From JBQTIM01 sp052388135 (lineage in GTDB: Bacteria > Elusimicrobiota > Elusimicrobia > FEN-1173): 7,579 nt of DNA. The notes beneath the pieces are model-generated. The model ran no database searches. It was not told the DNA's origin and saw only the letters and a list, made by a program, of their open reading frames with translations. The position numbers and the translations under genes were made by a program. Positions 1 to 5,525 of the stretch are shown in pieces. Positions within the stretch are counted from its first letter, which is position 1; each line of letters starts with the position of its first letter. The stretch is from contig JBQTIM010000035.1 of assembly GCA_052388135.1 (NCBI GenBank), positions 1 to 7,579 of the forward strand, given 5' to 3'.

Positions 1-30
1 CCCGCGATCCGACCGGGGAATGCGGGTTAA
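1..30. repeat. Direct repeat, copy 1 (right-arm end of a preceding element)
   Basis: This stretch matches 164-193 at 28 of 30 positions, and the first 21 bases are identical. The second copy is the outer right arm of the palindromic element at 27-193, so this copy is best read as the end of another element lying mostly beyond the left edge. The terminal TTAA (27-30) is shared with the start of the next element, giving a repeat period of 163 bases. The window beginning exactly at the repeat could reflect a contig broken in a repeat, but that is a guess. Confidence 0.8.
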
Positions 31-137
31 CCTGAACTTCTCAGTTGGCGCGTGGACCGAGACGGAAAAGCCCGTGAATTTTTGGACGCAAAATTGTGAG
101 AGCATACTTGATGGTATGGTCGAACAATTTTGTTAAG

Positions 138-167
138 AAAAATTCCGGGATTTTACGTCGAATCCCG
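138..167 (-). terminator. Intrinsic terminator-like hairpin after the minus-strand flavoprotein gene
   Basis: On the minus strand CGGGATT (167-161) pairs with AATCCCG (152-146) around an 8-base loop, followed after GAA by a T5 run (142-138). It lies 23 bases past the TAA of the flavoprotein gene, where an end to the minus-strand transcript is expected. It sits inside the palindromic element, and its stem competes with the larger palindrome for the same bases, so only one fold can form at a time. The 7-bp stem is short and the T run starts three bases after it, so strength is uncertain. Confidence 0.5.
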
Positions 168-193
168 CGATCCGACCGGGGAATTCGGTTTAA
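164..193. repeat. Direct repeat, copy 2
   Basis: Second copy of the 30-base repeat seen at 1-30, differing only at 185 and 189. It forms the outer right arm of the palindromic element and ends with TTAA, within which lies the TAA stop (complement of 190-192) of the flavoprotein gene. Confidence 0.85.
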
Positions 194-1476
194 TGGGCGC
201 CGGCGGCGGCCATGGCGCGGCCGGCCAGCCAGCCGGTGGTCCAGGCGCTCTGGAAATTGAAACCTCCCGTCACGGCGTCGATGTCCAGGATTTCCCCCGC
301 GAAATAAAGGCCCGGCCGAAGGCGGCTCTCCATGGTGCGAAAATCCACCTCGCTCAAACGCACTCCGCCGCAGGTCACGAACTCGTCCTTGTAGGCGCTC
401 TTGCCCCTCACTTCATAGACGCCGGCCGACAGCTCCTCCTCCAACCTTTTCAAAACGGCGCCGGAGACATCGGCCCACCGCTCATCGGCGCGCGCGCCGG
501 CGGCCGAGGCCAGGCGCTCCCAAAGGCGGCGCGGCAGGCCGAAGGGTCCGTGGCCGGCGACGGACTTGCGCGGATGAAGATTTTTGTGGGCGCGCAGTTC
601 CTCCCGAATCTGTTCCGCGTCCCGGCCCGTCCAGTTGACCGTGAGCTTCGCGCGGTAGCCCAGGCCGTGCAGCGTCCGCGCGCCCCAGGCGGACAGCTTT
701 AAAACGGCCGGCCCGCTGAGACCCCAATGCGTGATCAAGACGGGCCCCTCTTGCCGAAGCGCCGTGCCGGCCAGCCGCAAAGCGGCTCTTTCCACGCTGA
801 CGCCGGACAAGCCCTGCAACCGCCCGTCGGAAATGGTGAACGTGAAGAGAGAGGGAACCGGAGGCTCGACGGCGTGGCCCAGGGCGGCCGCCCAGGCCAA
901 ACCGGCCGGGCTTCCGCCGGTGGCCAGGAGAAGGCGGTCGCAGGCGAGCGTTCCGCCGCCCCGCAGAGCGACGGAAAATCCGCCGCCCGGCCGCGGGTGA
1001 ACGGCCTCCACGCGGGCGCCGGTCCGGACTTCGACGCCGGCCTCCCGCGCCGCCCCGGCCAGCGCCTCGACGATGGTTTGCGACCGGTCCGTGGTGGGAA
1101 ACACGCGGCCGTCCGGTTCGATTTTGAGCGCGGCGCCCCGCGCCTCGAACCACTCCATGGCGTCGCGCGGCTGGAAACGGTGGAAGGGGCCCAGCAAGGC
1201 GCGGCCGCCCCGGGGGTAATGGTCGGCCAGTTCCTTCGGCTCGAAGCAGGCGTGGGTGACGTTGCAGCGGCCGCCGCCGGAGATGCGCACCTTGGCCAGC
1301 ACCTCGCGTCCCCTTTCGAGAACGGCCGCGCGGGCCCGGGGGTTGTCCTTCGCGCAGGCCGCGGCGGCGAAAAACCCCGCCGCCCCGCCGCCGATGATCA
1401 GATCCGTGAACGCTTCCGCCCTGGACGGACGGTCTTGACCCTCTTCCGCGCCTTCTTCGCCCTCTTCCGGCAGCAC
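190..1476 (-). CDS. HI0933/YhiN-family NAD(P)/FAD-dependent flavoprotein
   Basis: A 428-residue flavoprotein of the HI0933 family, which includes YhiN and BaiN-like proteins. An FAD Rossmann motif GGGAAG lies at residues 29-34. The family signature ISGGGRCNVTHA is at 65-76, and the C-terminal FAD-contact block GEILDIDAVTGGFN with following FQSAWTTG is near 393-415. Length is a little above the usual 390-420 because of an acidic N-terminal tail before the Rossmann strand. The start is GTG, preceded by GGAGG (complement of 1481-1485) four bases away; no in-frame ATG lies close to the FAD motif. The protein is cytosolic with no signal peptide. Members are probably reductases, but the substrate is unknown for most, and BaiN's bile-acid role should not be carried over. 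It is the last gene of the minus-strand run, 136 bases after the DsbA-like gene. Its stop codon lies in the terminal TTAA of a palindromic repeat. Family call firm, substrate unknown. Confidence 0.93.
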   Translation of the reverse strand: MLPEEGEEGAEEGQDRPSRAEAFTDLIIGGGAAGFFAAAACAKDNPRARAAVLERGREVLAKVRISGGGRCNVTHACFEPKELADHYPRGGRALLGPFHRFQPRDAMEWFEARGAALKIEPDGRVFPTTDRSQTIVEALAGAAREAGVEVRTGARVEAVHPRPGGGFSVALRGGGTLACDRLLLATGGSPAGLAWAAALGHAVEPPVPSLFTFTISDGRLQGLSGVSVERAALRLAGTALRQEGPVLITHWGLSGPAVLKLSAWGARTLHGLGYRAKLTVNWTGRDAEQIREELRAHKNLHPRKSVAGHGPFGLPRRLWERLASAAGARADERWADVSGAVLKRLEEELSAGVYEVRGKSAYKDEFVTCGGVRLSEVDFRTMESRLRPGLYFAGEILDIDAVTGGFNFQSAWTTGWLAGRAMAAAGAH

Positions 1477-1612
1477 GCGCCCTCCCCCCGCGGAATGCCT
1501 TTGCGTCGGCGGAACCGGCGGGAAACGGGGTGATTATTTCAAGTCCTAGAGGCAGGAACCGCGGGGCGCCGACGGGCGCTTTTAATCCGCGGCGGCCGCC
1601 GAAGGTGGGGCT
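1477..1612. other. Intergenic gap between DsbA-like and flavoprotein genes
   Basis: These 136 bases separate the TAG of the DsbA-like gene from the GTG of the flavoprotein gene, both on the minus strand. There is a short self-complementary GGCGGCCGCC near 1590-1600 and a second G+C-rich dyad near 1563-1578, but neither has a T tract. I see no convincing promoter, so I cannot say whether the flavoprotein gene is co-transcribed or has its own promoter. Confidence 0.4.
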
Positions 1613-2260
1613 CTACGGGGAATGGCGGGGGACCGTCAAGGATTCCACGGCCTGCAAGAAGGTTTCAGGAGGCTCCGCGCCCTCCAGCGCCGTCTCGCCT
1701 CCGATGATGAAAAACGGTACGGCCCGCAGGCCGGCCCGCCGGACCTCTTCCTCCTCTAACCGGACCTCCGCGCGGCCTTCCTCGCCCGCCAAAAATGCCG
1801 CCGCGGCCGCCGGGTCCAGCCCGCACTCCCCGGCGATGCGGGCCAGGACGGAACGATCCCCCACGTCGCGGCCCTGTGAAAAATAGGAATGGAAAAGGCC
1901 TTCCACCACGGCGTCCTGACGGCCACGGCGGCCGGCCAGCCAAATCAGGCGGTGCGCGTCGAAGGTGTTGGGGGCGCGTTCGATGGCCTCCTGGCGGAAA
2001 GAGATGCCTTCCCCCTCGCCCACTTCCTTCATGCGGGCGTCCATGCGCTCCAGTTCCTCGAGACCGCCGAATTTTTTGGACAGGTATTCCCGGCGGGGAA
2101 GGCCGCCCGCGGGCATTCCGGGGTTCAGCTCGAAAGGATGCCAGGCCACTTCGAGCTCATGCCGCCCGGCCAGCTCCGCCGCGGCGCGCTCCATTCGCTT
2201 TTTGCCCACGTAGCACCACGGACAAACCACGTCGGAGAAAACGTCTATTCTCACCTTCAT
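1613..2260 (-). CDS. DsbA-family thiol oxidoreductase, FrnE-like (cytoplasmic)
   Basis: A 215-residue thioredoxin-fold protein of the DSBA/FrnE subgroup. The redox motif CPWC is at residues 13-16, straight after the first beta strand. HPFELNP at 41-47 and NTFDAHRL at 98-105 are subgroup hallmarks, and the conserved cis-proline is P182 in AVPFFII. Length fits the family (about 210-240). There is no signal peptide, which argues for a cytoplasmic thiol-disulfide or isomerase-type enzyme rather than a periplasmic DsbA. The ATG start is fixed by a GGAGG Shine-Dalgarno six bases upstream (complement of 2267-2271), which lies inside the last codons of the pirin gene. One base separates the pirin stop from this start, so the two are almost certainly one translationally coupled unit. 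FrnE relatives have been linked to polyketide maturation and oxidative stress; nothing here identifies the client. Confidence 0.92.
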   Translation of the reverse strand: MKVRIDVFSDVVCPWCYVGKKRMERAAAELAGRHELEVAWHPFELNPGMPAGGLPRREYLSKKFGGLEELERMDARMKEVGEGEGISFRQEAIERAPNTFDAHRLIWLAGRRGRQDAVVEGLFHSYFSQGRDVGDRSVLARIAGECGLDPAAAAAFLAGEEGRAEVRLEEEEVRRAGLRAVPFFIIGGETALEGAEPPETFLQAVESLTVPRHSP

Positions 2261-2261
2261 C

Positions 2262-3131
2262 TCAATCCTCCAAGCGGCCGAACTTGCCCGCGCGGTAGTC
2301 TTCCACGGCCTGATTGATCTCTTCGATGGTGTTCATGACGAAAGGCCCGTAATGGACCAGGGGCTCCTCCAAGGGCGCGCCGGACAGAAACAGCGCGGCC
2401 GCGTCCTCCGTGGCTTCGAGAAGGATTTCGTCGCCGTCGTTTTTGAACACCACCGAGTCCCGGGCCGCGGCGCGGGCGCCGCCGTTGAGCCGCAGCCCGC
2501 CCGAGAGGACGACCAGCGCCGCGTTGTGGTCCCGCGGCACGGGCAGGCGGAGCCGCTCCCCCGCTTTCAGCGCCAGGTCGAGCATCTGCACCGGCGAGAA
2601 GACGGAGGCCGGTCCGCGCGCGTCTTGGAAAGAGCCCGCGATCACCCGCGCGCGCCCCCCGCCGTCCAAGGAAACCGCGGGGATGCCCGCCGACGTCAGC
2701 TCCTGGTATTTGGGCGCGGTCCCCTTGTGCTTCCGGGGCAGGTTCACCCAAATCTGCATCATGTGCATGACGCCGCCCGCCGCGCCGAAACTTTTCTCGT
2801 GATATTCGTTGTGAAGCACGCCGGCCCCGGCCGTCATCCACTGCACGTCCCCGGGGCGGATCACGCCGCGGTTGCCGGCGCTGTCGTGGTGGGCCACGGC
2901 GCCTTCGTAGGCGATGGTGACGGTTTCAAAACCGCGGTGGGGATGCGCGCCCACGCCTCGGCGCGCCCGCGTGGGCGGGTAATAAAAGGGCGGATGATAA
3001 TCCAAGAGGAAAAAAGGGCTCATCCTCTTGTTCAGGTCGGTGGCGGATGGGAAATGGTTGCTGACGCGGAAGCCGTCCCCCACCATGTGGAACGGGGCGC
3101 CCGGAAAGACGGTCTCGATGGAGCGAAGCAT
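2262..3131 (-). CDS. Pirin family protein (bicupin)
   Basis: A 289-residue pirin, matching the usual length of about 290. The N-terminal cupin carries the metal ligands in family order: H63 and H65 in GAHPHRGFET, then H107 and E109 in VLHNEYH. These correspond to the His-His-His-Glu Fe site of human pirin. The C-terminal cupin follows from about residue 175, and the protein ends in the typical GKFGRLED tail. No signal peptide, so cytosolic. Some bacterial pirins show quercetin dioxygenase activity. The Serratia marcescens protein was reported to bind pyruvate dehydrogenase E1 and steer pyruvate use, which is suggestive given the pyruvate-oxidase-like gene nearby, but no direct link is shown. 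The ATG is preceded by GAGG about five bases upstream. The gene follows the BON gene after 144 bases and sits one base before the DsbA-like gene. Family firm, physiological role unknown. Confidence 0.95.
   Translation of the reverse strand: MLRSIETVFPGAPFHMVGDGFRVSNHFPSATDLNKRMSPFFLLDYHPPFYYPPTRARRGVGAHPHRGFETVTIAYEGAVAHHDSAGNRGVIRPGDVQWMTAGAGVLHNEYHEKSFGAAGGVMHMMQIWVNLPRKHKGTAPKYQELTSAGIPAVSLDGGGRARVIAGSFQDARGPASVFSPVQMLDLALKAGERLRLPVPRDHNAALVVLSGGLRLNGGARAAARDSVVFKNDGDEILLEATEDAAALFLSGAPLEEPLVHYGPFVMNTIEEINQAVEDYRAGKFGRLED
2267..2271 (-). promoter_or_regulatory. Ribosome binding site of the DsbA-like gene
   Basis: GGAGG on the minus strand, six bases before the ATG at 2260 and embedded in the 3' end of the pirin reading frame. 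It fixes the start and implies that ribosomes finishing pirin can reinitiate. Confidence 0.75.
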
Positions 3132-3195
3132 GTTTTCCTCGCGTGGCTTGAAGTCGTCCTGCTTCTTTTAGAACGCCGCCGGCCCGGCGCGGTTC

Positions 3196-3231
3196 CCGGA
3201 CGGGAGCTTCGGCGGGAGCGAAGCCGTCCGG
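3196..3231. repeat. Alternative hairpin sharing an arm with the 11-bp repeat
   Basis: CCGGACGG (3196-3203) pairs with CCGTCCGG (3224-3231), and CTTC/GAAG (3207-3210/3220-3223) pairs inside, leaving a 9-base loop at 3211-3219. It uses the same 3224-3231 arm as the 11-bp hairpin, so the two folds exclude each other. Confidence 0.6.
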
Positions 3232-3257
3232 CGGCGCAAGCACGCTCCGCCGGACGG
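3224..3257. repeat. 11-bp perfect inverted repeat (strong hairpin)
   Basis: CCGTCCGGCGG (3224-3234) and CCGCCGGACGG (3247-3257) are exact reverse complements around a 12-base loop. On the minus strand the hairpin forms about 20 bases after the BON stop codon. No T tract follows, so it is not a canonical intrinsic terminator. A Rho-assisted terminator, a 3'-end stabiliser or an attenuator arm are all possible. Confidence 0.7.
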
Positions 3258-3275
3258 CCGACGCCCCGCCCTCGT

Positions 3276-4700
3276 CTAAAAGACGCTCAAACCGTCCACC
3301 TTCAGCCGGCTGACCACGTCCCAGGCGCCGCCTTCGTAGGCGTTGTCCACGGCGGCGCCGCGTTCGCCCCAGGAGTCCACCTCGCCCGTCAGCGTGGCCA
3401 CGCCTTCCGACACGGCCACGTCCACCTGGTCGGCGTCCACGAAGGGGCTCCAGAAGAGCTGGCTCTCTATGTTCTTCCGGATGGCGGCGTCGTCGGGCCG
3501 CGCGAAGGTCTCCACCGCCAGGTTGTTGACCACCGCGACCACGCCCAGCCCGCGCGACGCCACGTCGGCGGCGTGAAGCTTCTCGTACAGCGCGTCCACC
3601 CGCCCCGACAAGGTGACCACGCCGCCGGCCGCGGCCACGTTGATCTCATGGCTGTCCGTGTAGGGATCCCTCAAGAGAGCGTCCCGGACGCCCCGCGCCA
3701 CGGCCGTATCGGCGGGCGGCCGCGATGGGTTCACTTGAAGCCCGTTGATGACCCGCCGCACGCCGGCCGTGTTCATGGCGTCTTCGCCGGCGGCGTTCTT
3801 GGCCTTCAAGTTGTTCACCGTGCCGGTGAGGGTCACCACGCCGTCGTTGACGGCCACCCGCGGGTTGAAGGAGAGAACCCGCGGATCGCGCAGGAAGGCG
3901 TCTTGCACCGCGTCGCGGATCTGGGCGTCCGTGCGCGAAGCGGGCTCGCTCCGCGGCTCCCAGCGCACGTTCAACGCGGCCGCGTCCACCGACGCGGCGC
4001 CCAGGACCCAGGCGCTGTCGACGGCCATGGTTTTCTCCGCCGCGCTGTCCACGGAGCCGGACAACGTCACGCGGCCGTCCCGGACGCGGGCCGACAAAGG
4101 ATCGTCGGCCAGCCAAATGTCGGCCCGCCAGCGCCCTTCCACGTCCGCCCGGATTTCCTCGTCGGCGCGCGGCGCCTTGTAGACGATGTTGATTTCGTCC
4201 CGCACGTCCCGCACCCCGCGCACTTGCCGGGCGGCGGTCATGGCCAGCTCCTGCTCCGCCCAGGACTGGACGGTGCCGCTCAGCGTGACCGCGCCGCTCC
4301 GGATGGAGACCCGCAGGTCGTCCGGATCCACCGCGGGGTCGTAACGCAAGGCCTCCCGCACGTCCTTCAAGATGTCCGCGTCGGGCCGCCGCGCCGTCCG
4401 CACCTCAATGGCGTTGACCACCGCGCGCACCCCCCGCACCGATTCCGCCAAATCCCGCGCCAAGGTGCGGTCCGGCAGGTTGCCCACCGCGCCCGAGAGC
4501 GTCACCACGCCGTCGTCGGTCTTCACGGACAGATCGCGGGGCAGGAACGCGCTGTGGGATTTCAGCTCCTCCTTCACGGCCCGCGTGATCTCCGCATCCG
4601 TGGGCGGCGGAGGGTCCGCCGCGCGGCCGCGGGCGCCCGCCCAGGCCAGGAAAGCCAGAAATGCGGCGGCCTTTGCCGCCGTCGCGCCGGTTCGTTTCAT
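3276..4700 (-). CDS. Exported protein with six BON domains
   Basis: A 474-residue protein with an N-terminal Sec signal (KR, then an Ala/Leu-rich core, probable cleavage near residues 27-28) and then almost nothing but BON domains. I count six, at about 33-101, 106-174, 178-246, 256-324, 328-397 and 402-469. Each carries the BON core G-x-V/A-T-L-S/T-G followed by V (cores at 64, 136, 209, 287, 360 and 433), most ending in a V-N/V-D strand. BON domains occur in OsmY, secretins and channels and are thought to contact phospholipid or envelope surfaces. E. coli OsmY has two, so six is long. Most likely a periplasmic or cell-surface protein. The start is chosen at 4700 because AAGGAGG sits five bases upstream. 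In-frame starts at 4724 and 4829 exist but overlap the preceding gene and lack a comparable site. It follows the small exported gene by 20 bases. Molecular function unknown. Confidence 0.93.
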   Translation of the reverse strand: MKRTGATAAKAAAFLAFLAWAGARGRAADPPPPTDAEITRAVKEELKSHSAFLPRDLSVKTDDGVVTLSGAVGNLPDRTLARDLAESVRGVRAVVNAIEVRTARRPDADILKDVREALRYDPAVDPDDLRVSIRSGAVTLSGTVQSWAEQELAMTAARQVRGVRDVRDEINIVYKAPRADEEIRADVEGRWRADIWLADDPLSARVRDGRVTLSGSVDSAAEKTMAVDSAWVLGAASVDAAALNVRWEPRSEPASRTDAQIRDAVQDAFLRDPRVLSFNPRVAVNDGVVTLTGTVNNLKAKNAAGEDAMNTAGVRRVINGLQVNPSRPPADTAVARGVRDALLRDPYTDSHEINVAAAGGVVTLSGRVDALYEKLHAADVASRGLGVVAVVNNLAVETFARPDDAAIRKNIESQLFWSPFVDADQVDVAVSEGVATLTGEVDSWGERGAAVDNAYEGGAWDVVSRLKVDGLSVF

Positions 4701-4705
4701 GATCG

Positions 4706-4712
4706 CCTCCTT
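4706..4712 (-). promoter_or_regulatory. Ribosome binding site that decides the BON gene start
   Basis: AAGGAGG on the minus strand, five bases before the ATG at 4700. It favours this start over the in-frame ATG at 4724, which overlaps the TGA of the upstream gene as ATGA but has no Shine-Dalgarno sequence. Confidence 0.8.
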
Positions 4713-4720
4713 CGGTTCGG

Positions 4721-5155
4721 TCATCGTTGGAAAATCCGCCCCGTCCCGTAATAATGGTCCTTGGCATCGGCGTGGGCCTGCCGAAGATCTTCCATGGCGC
4801 GGGCCATCTGCCGTTTCTCCGCGTCCCATTTTTTGCGCGTGCGGGCCTTTTTCAATTCCTCCAGGGCCTGGTCGGCGGTGACTTTTCTGGCCTGCAAGTC
4901 CCGCATGACTTCTCGCGTGTCCTCGGTCCGCCGGGCTTCCGGGCTGCGCGTGCTGTCGGCCAAAAGGTTGATGTCCCGCTTGATGCCCCCCAGCTCCGTC
5001 TCCAACGCCTGGATGAAGGCGCCTTTTTCTTGGTAGCCGTAGGCGTCCGGGTCCACCGTGGAACGGGCCTCGGCCCGCAATGACGCGCCCAAACCCGACG
5101 CCGCCAGGCCGGCCGCCAGTAGGGCTAGGGCCGTTGTTTTTTTTCCGTGGGTCAT
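4721..5155 (-). CDS. Small exported helical protein of unknown function
   Basis: A 144-residue protein I do not recognise. Residues 1-30 look like a Sec signal: HGKK, then an Ala/Leu/Gly-rich stretch, ending near LRAEA. The mature part is highly charged with heptad-like helices, roughly 43-70 (KGAFIQALETELGGIKRDIN region) and 80-135 (Lys/Arg/Glu-rich), so it is probably a periplasmic coiled-coil or helical-bundle protein. It ends in an aromatic tail, DHYYGTGRIFQR. There is no cysteine, so it is not a lipoprotein. The ATG is preceded by AAGGAGGA six bases upstream. It is the first gene of the minus-strand run, and 20 bases separate it from the BON gene, which suggests one transcript and a shared envelope role. 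An A8 run in codons 4-6 (5137-5144) could allow polymerase slippage. Real gene likely, function open. Confidence 0.82.
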   Translation of the reverse strand: MTHGKKTTALALLAAGLAASGLGASLRAEARSTVDPDAYGYQEKGAFIQALETELGGIKRDINLLADSTRSPEARRTEDTREVMRDLQARKVTADQALEELKKARTRKKWDAEKRQMARAMEDLRQAHADAKDHYYGTGRIFQR

Positions 5156-5161
5156 GAGATT

Positions 5162-5168
5162 CCTCCTT
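5162..5168 (-). promoter_or_regulatory. Ribosome binding site of the small exported protein gene
   Basis: AAGGAGG on the minus strand, six bases before the ATG at 5155, preceded by a run of A. A strong consensus site that supports the start and implies efficient translation. Confidence 0.75.
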
Positions 5169-5192
5169 TTTTTCCGTCTCGGATCATGGAAC

Positions 5193-5222
5193 GCGGCGCG
5201 CGAGGGAATCCGGGCGCGCCGC
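5193..5222. repeat. 9-bp inverted repeat in the divergent region
   Basis: GCGGCGCGC (5193-5201) and GCGCGCCGC (5214-5222) are exact reverse complements around a 12-base spacer. They lie between the minus-strand operon start and the possible plus-strand small ORF, a place where an operator would fit. G+C-only arms of this kind also arise by chance in such DNA. Confidence 0.35.
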
Positions 5223-5253
5223 TGTGCGGGATGGGAGTACGGACCGATTTCAC

Positions 5254-5260
5254 GGGGAGG
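5254..5260 (+). promoter_or_regulatory. Shine-Dalgarno-like site before a possible small ORF
   Basis: GGGGAGG, seven bases before the tandem TTG codons at 5268 and 5271. It is the main support for translation of the small plus-strand ORF. Confidence 0.4.
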
Positions 5261-5267
5261 AGAGCCG

Positions 5268-5459
5268 TTGTTGAGCGAACGGGAAACGGTCCTGCGTTTG
5301 ATCTCCGGGGAGGGCCCGGACGGCGCGCGGGAGGAGGCGCGTCTCCTCTATATGCTGAGAAACCCAGCCGCCGCTGTCAAGAGAGAACCCCGCAAGAGCG
5401 GCGTCTCCGGCGGGCGTTCCCAGCGCCCCGGCGTTGCGGCGCCGCGAACGATGTGTTAA
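5268..5459 (+). CDS. Possible 63-residue protein of unknown function
   Basis: A tentative small gene with a TTG start, read as (M)LSERETVLRLISG and onward through EEARLLYMLR, then a basic Arg/Ser/Pro-rich tail to the stop at 5457-5459. The first 33 residues look like a regular amphipathic helical pair; the tail looks unstructured. Support: a GGGGAGG site seven bases upstream and a terminator-like hairpin with a T6 tract ten bases after the stop. Against: no ATG or GTG start, short length, G+C-rich DNA that yields chance ORFs, and no recognised family. It could also be the remnant of a longer gene or a leader RNA. It is divergent from the BON operon and lies upstream of the pyruvate-oxidase-like gene. 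Confidence 0.3.
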   Translation: MLSERETVLRLISGEGPDGAREEARLLYMLRNPAAAVKREPRKSGVSGGRSQRPGVAAPRTMC

Positions 5460-5468
5460 CCTAATAAA

Positions 5469-5525
5469 AGAGCCTCACCCTCCTTCCGCCCGAAGTTCCG
5501 CCGGGCGCCCGGCTCTCGGTTTTTT
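5469..5525 (+). terminator. Intrinsic terminator-like structure, possibly bidirectional
   Basis: AGAGCC (5469-5474) pairs with GGCTCT (5511-5516), enclosing a second stem CGCCCG/CGGGCG (5487-5492/5502-5507), and is followed by CGG and a T6 tract (5520-5525). On the minus strand the same stem is followed by TTTATT, so it could stop both strands. It shows that something on the plus strand is transcribed toward it, in practice the small ORF region, and it insulates the ThDP-enzyme gene. Confidence 0.55.

Larger units (their letters stand above)
27..193. repeat. Long imperfect palindromic element bounded by TTAA
   Basis: Read directly: the two halves are inverted repeats that stay in one register (paired positions sum to 218-221) over the whole 167 bases. 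Paired blocks are 27-30/190-193, 34-36/184-186, 44-45/175-176, 47-48/172-173, 49-52/166-169, 54-56/163-165, 61-64/156-159, 66-69/151-154, 71-74/146-149, 76-83/138-145, 89-97/124-132 and 103-107/114-118, with a 6-base apical loop at 108-113. That is about 56 Watson-Crick pairs plus a few G-T pairs. Both ends are TTAA. The inner part is much more AT-rich than the genes around it. The right end supplies the stop codon of the neighbouring flavoprotein gene. Possible identities are a non-autonomous palindromic mobile element (MITE- or REP-like) or a structured RNA; the sequence does not decide between them. Confidence 0.75.
3132..3275. other. Intergenic region rich in inverted repeats between BON and pirin genes
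   Basis: This is the 144-base gap between the BON stop and the pirin start. It carries three related arms: CCGGACGG at 3196-3203, CCGTCCGG at 3224-3231 and CCGGACGG at 3250-3257. The middle arm can pair with either flank. A 9-base inverted repeat, TCTTTTAGA (3164-3172) and TCTAAAAGA (3275-3283), brackets the region, and its right copy covers the BON stop codon. I see no clear promoter. The arrangement could end or attenuate transcription into pirin, stabilise the BON mRNA 3' end, or simply be a repeat remnant. Confidence 0.6.

Noticed and set aside
1..193. Integron attC site or gene-cassette array
   Set aside because: The size and dyad symmetry are reminiscent, but the outer ends (GTTAACC and GTTTAAT) do not match the RYYYAAC/GTTRRRY core sites, and no integrase or cassette ORF is visible.
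1..193. CRISPR array
   Set aside because: Only two repeat copies with 133 bases between them, and the intervening DNA is the palindrome itself rather than a spacer.
130..702. 190-codon plus-strand ORF at the left end
   Set aside because: It is antisense to the flavoprotein gene and begins inside the palindromic element; no domain is visible and no ribosome site precedes it.
1528..1545. TTGAAA/ATAAT-like promoter for the flavoprotein gene
   Set aside because: The two boxes cannot be placed with normal 16-18 base spacing, so I do not annotate a promoter there.
2352..4751. 799-codon plus-strand ORF
   Set aside because: It lies antisense to the pirin and BON genes, both of which have clear families, motifs and ribosome sites. 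Its His/Arg/Gly-rich translation has no recognisable domain, as expected for a mirror frame in G+C-rich DNA.
4701..4829. Earlier starts for the BON protein at 4829 or 4724
   Set aside because: They overlap the preceding gene, lack a Shine-Dalgarno site, and place extra residues before the signal peptide. The site at 4706-4712 fits the start at 4700.
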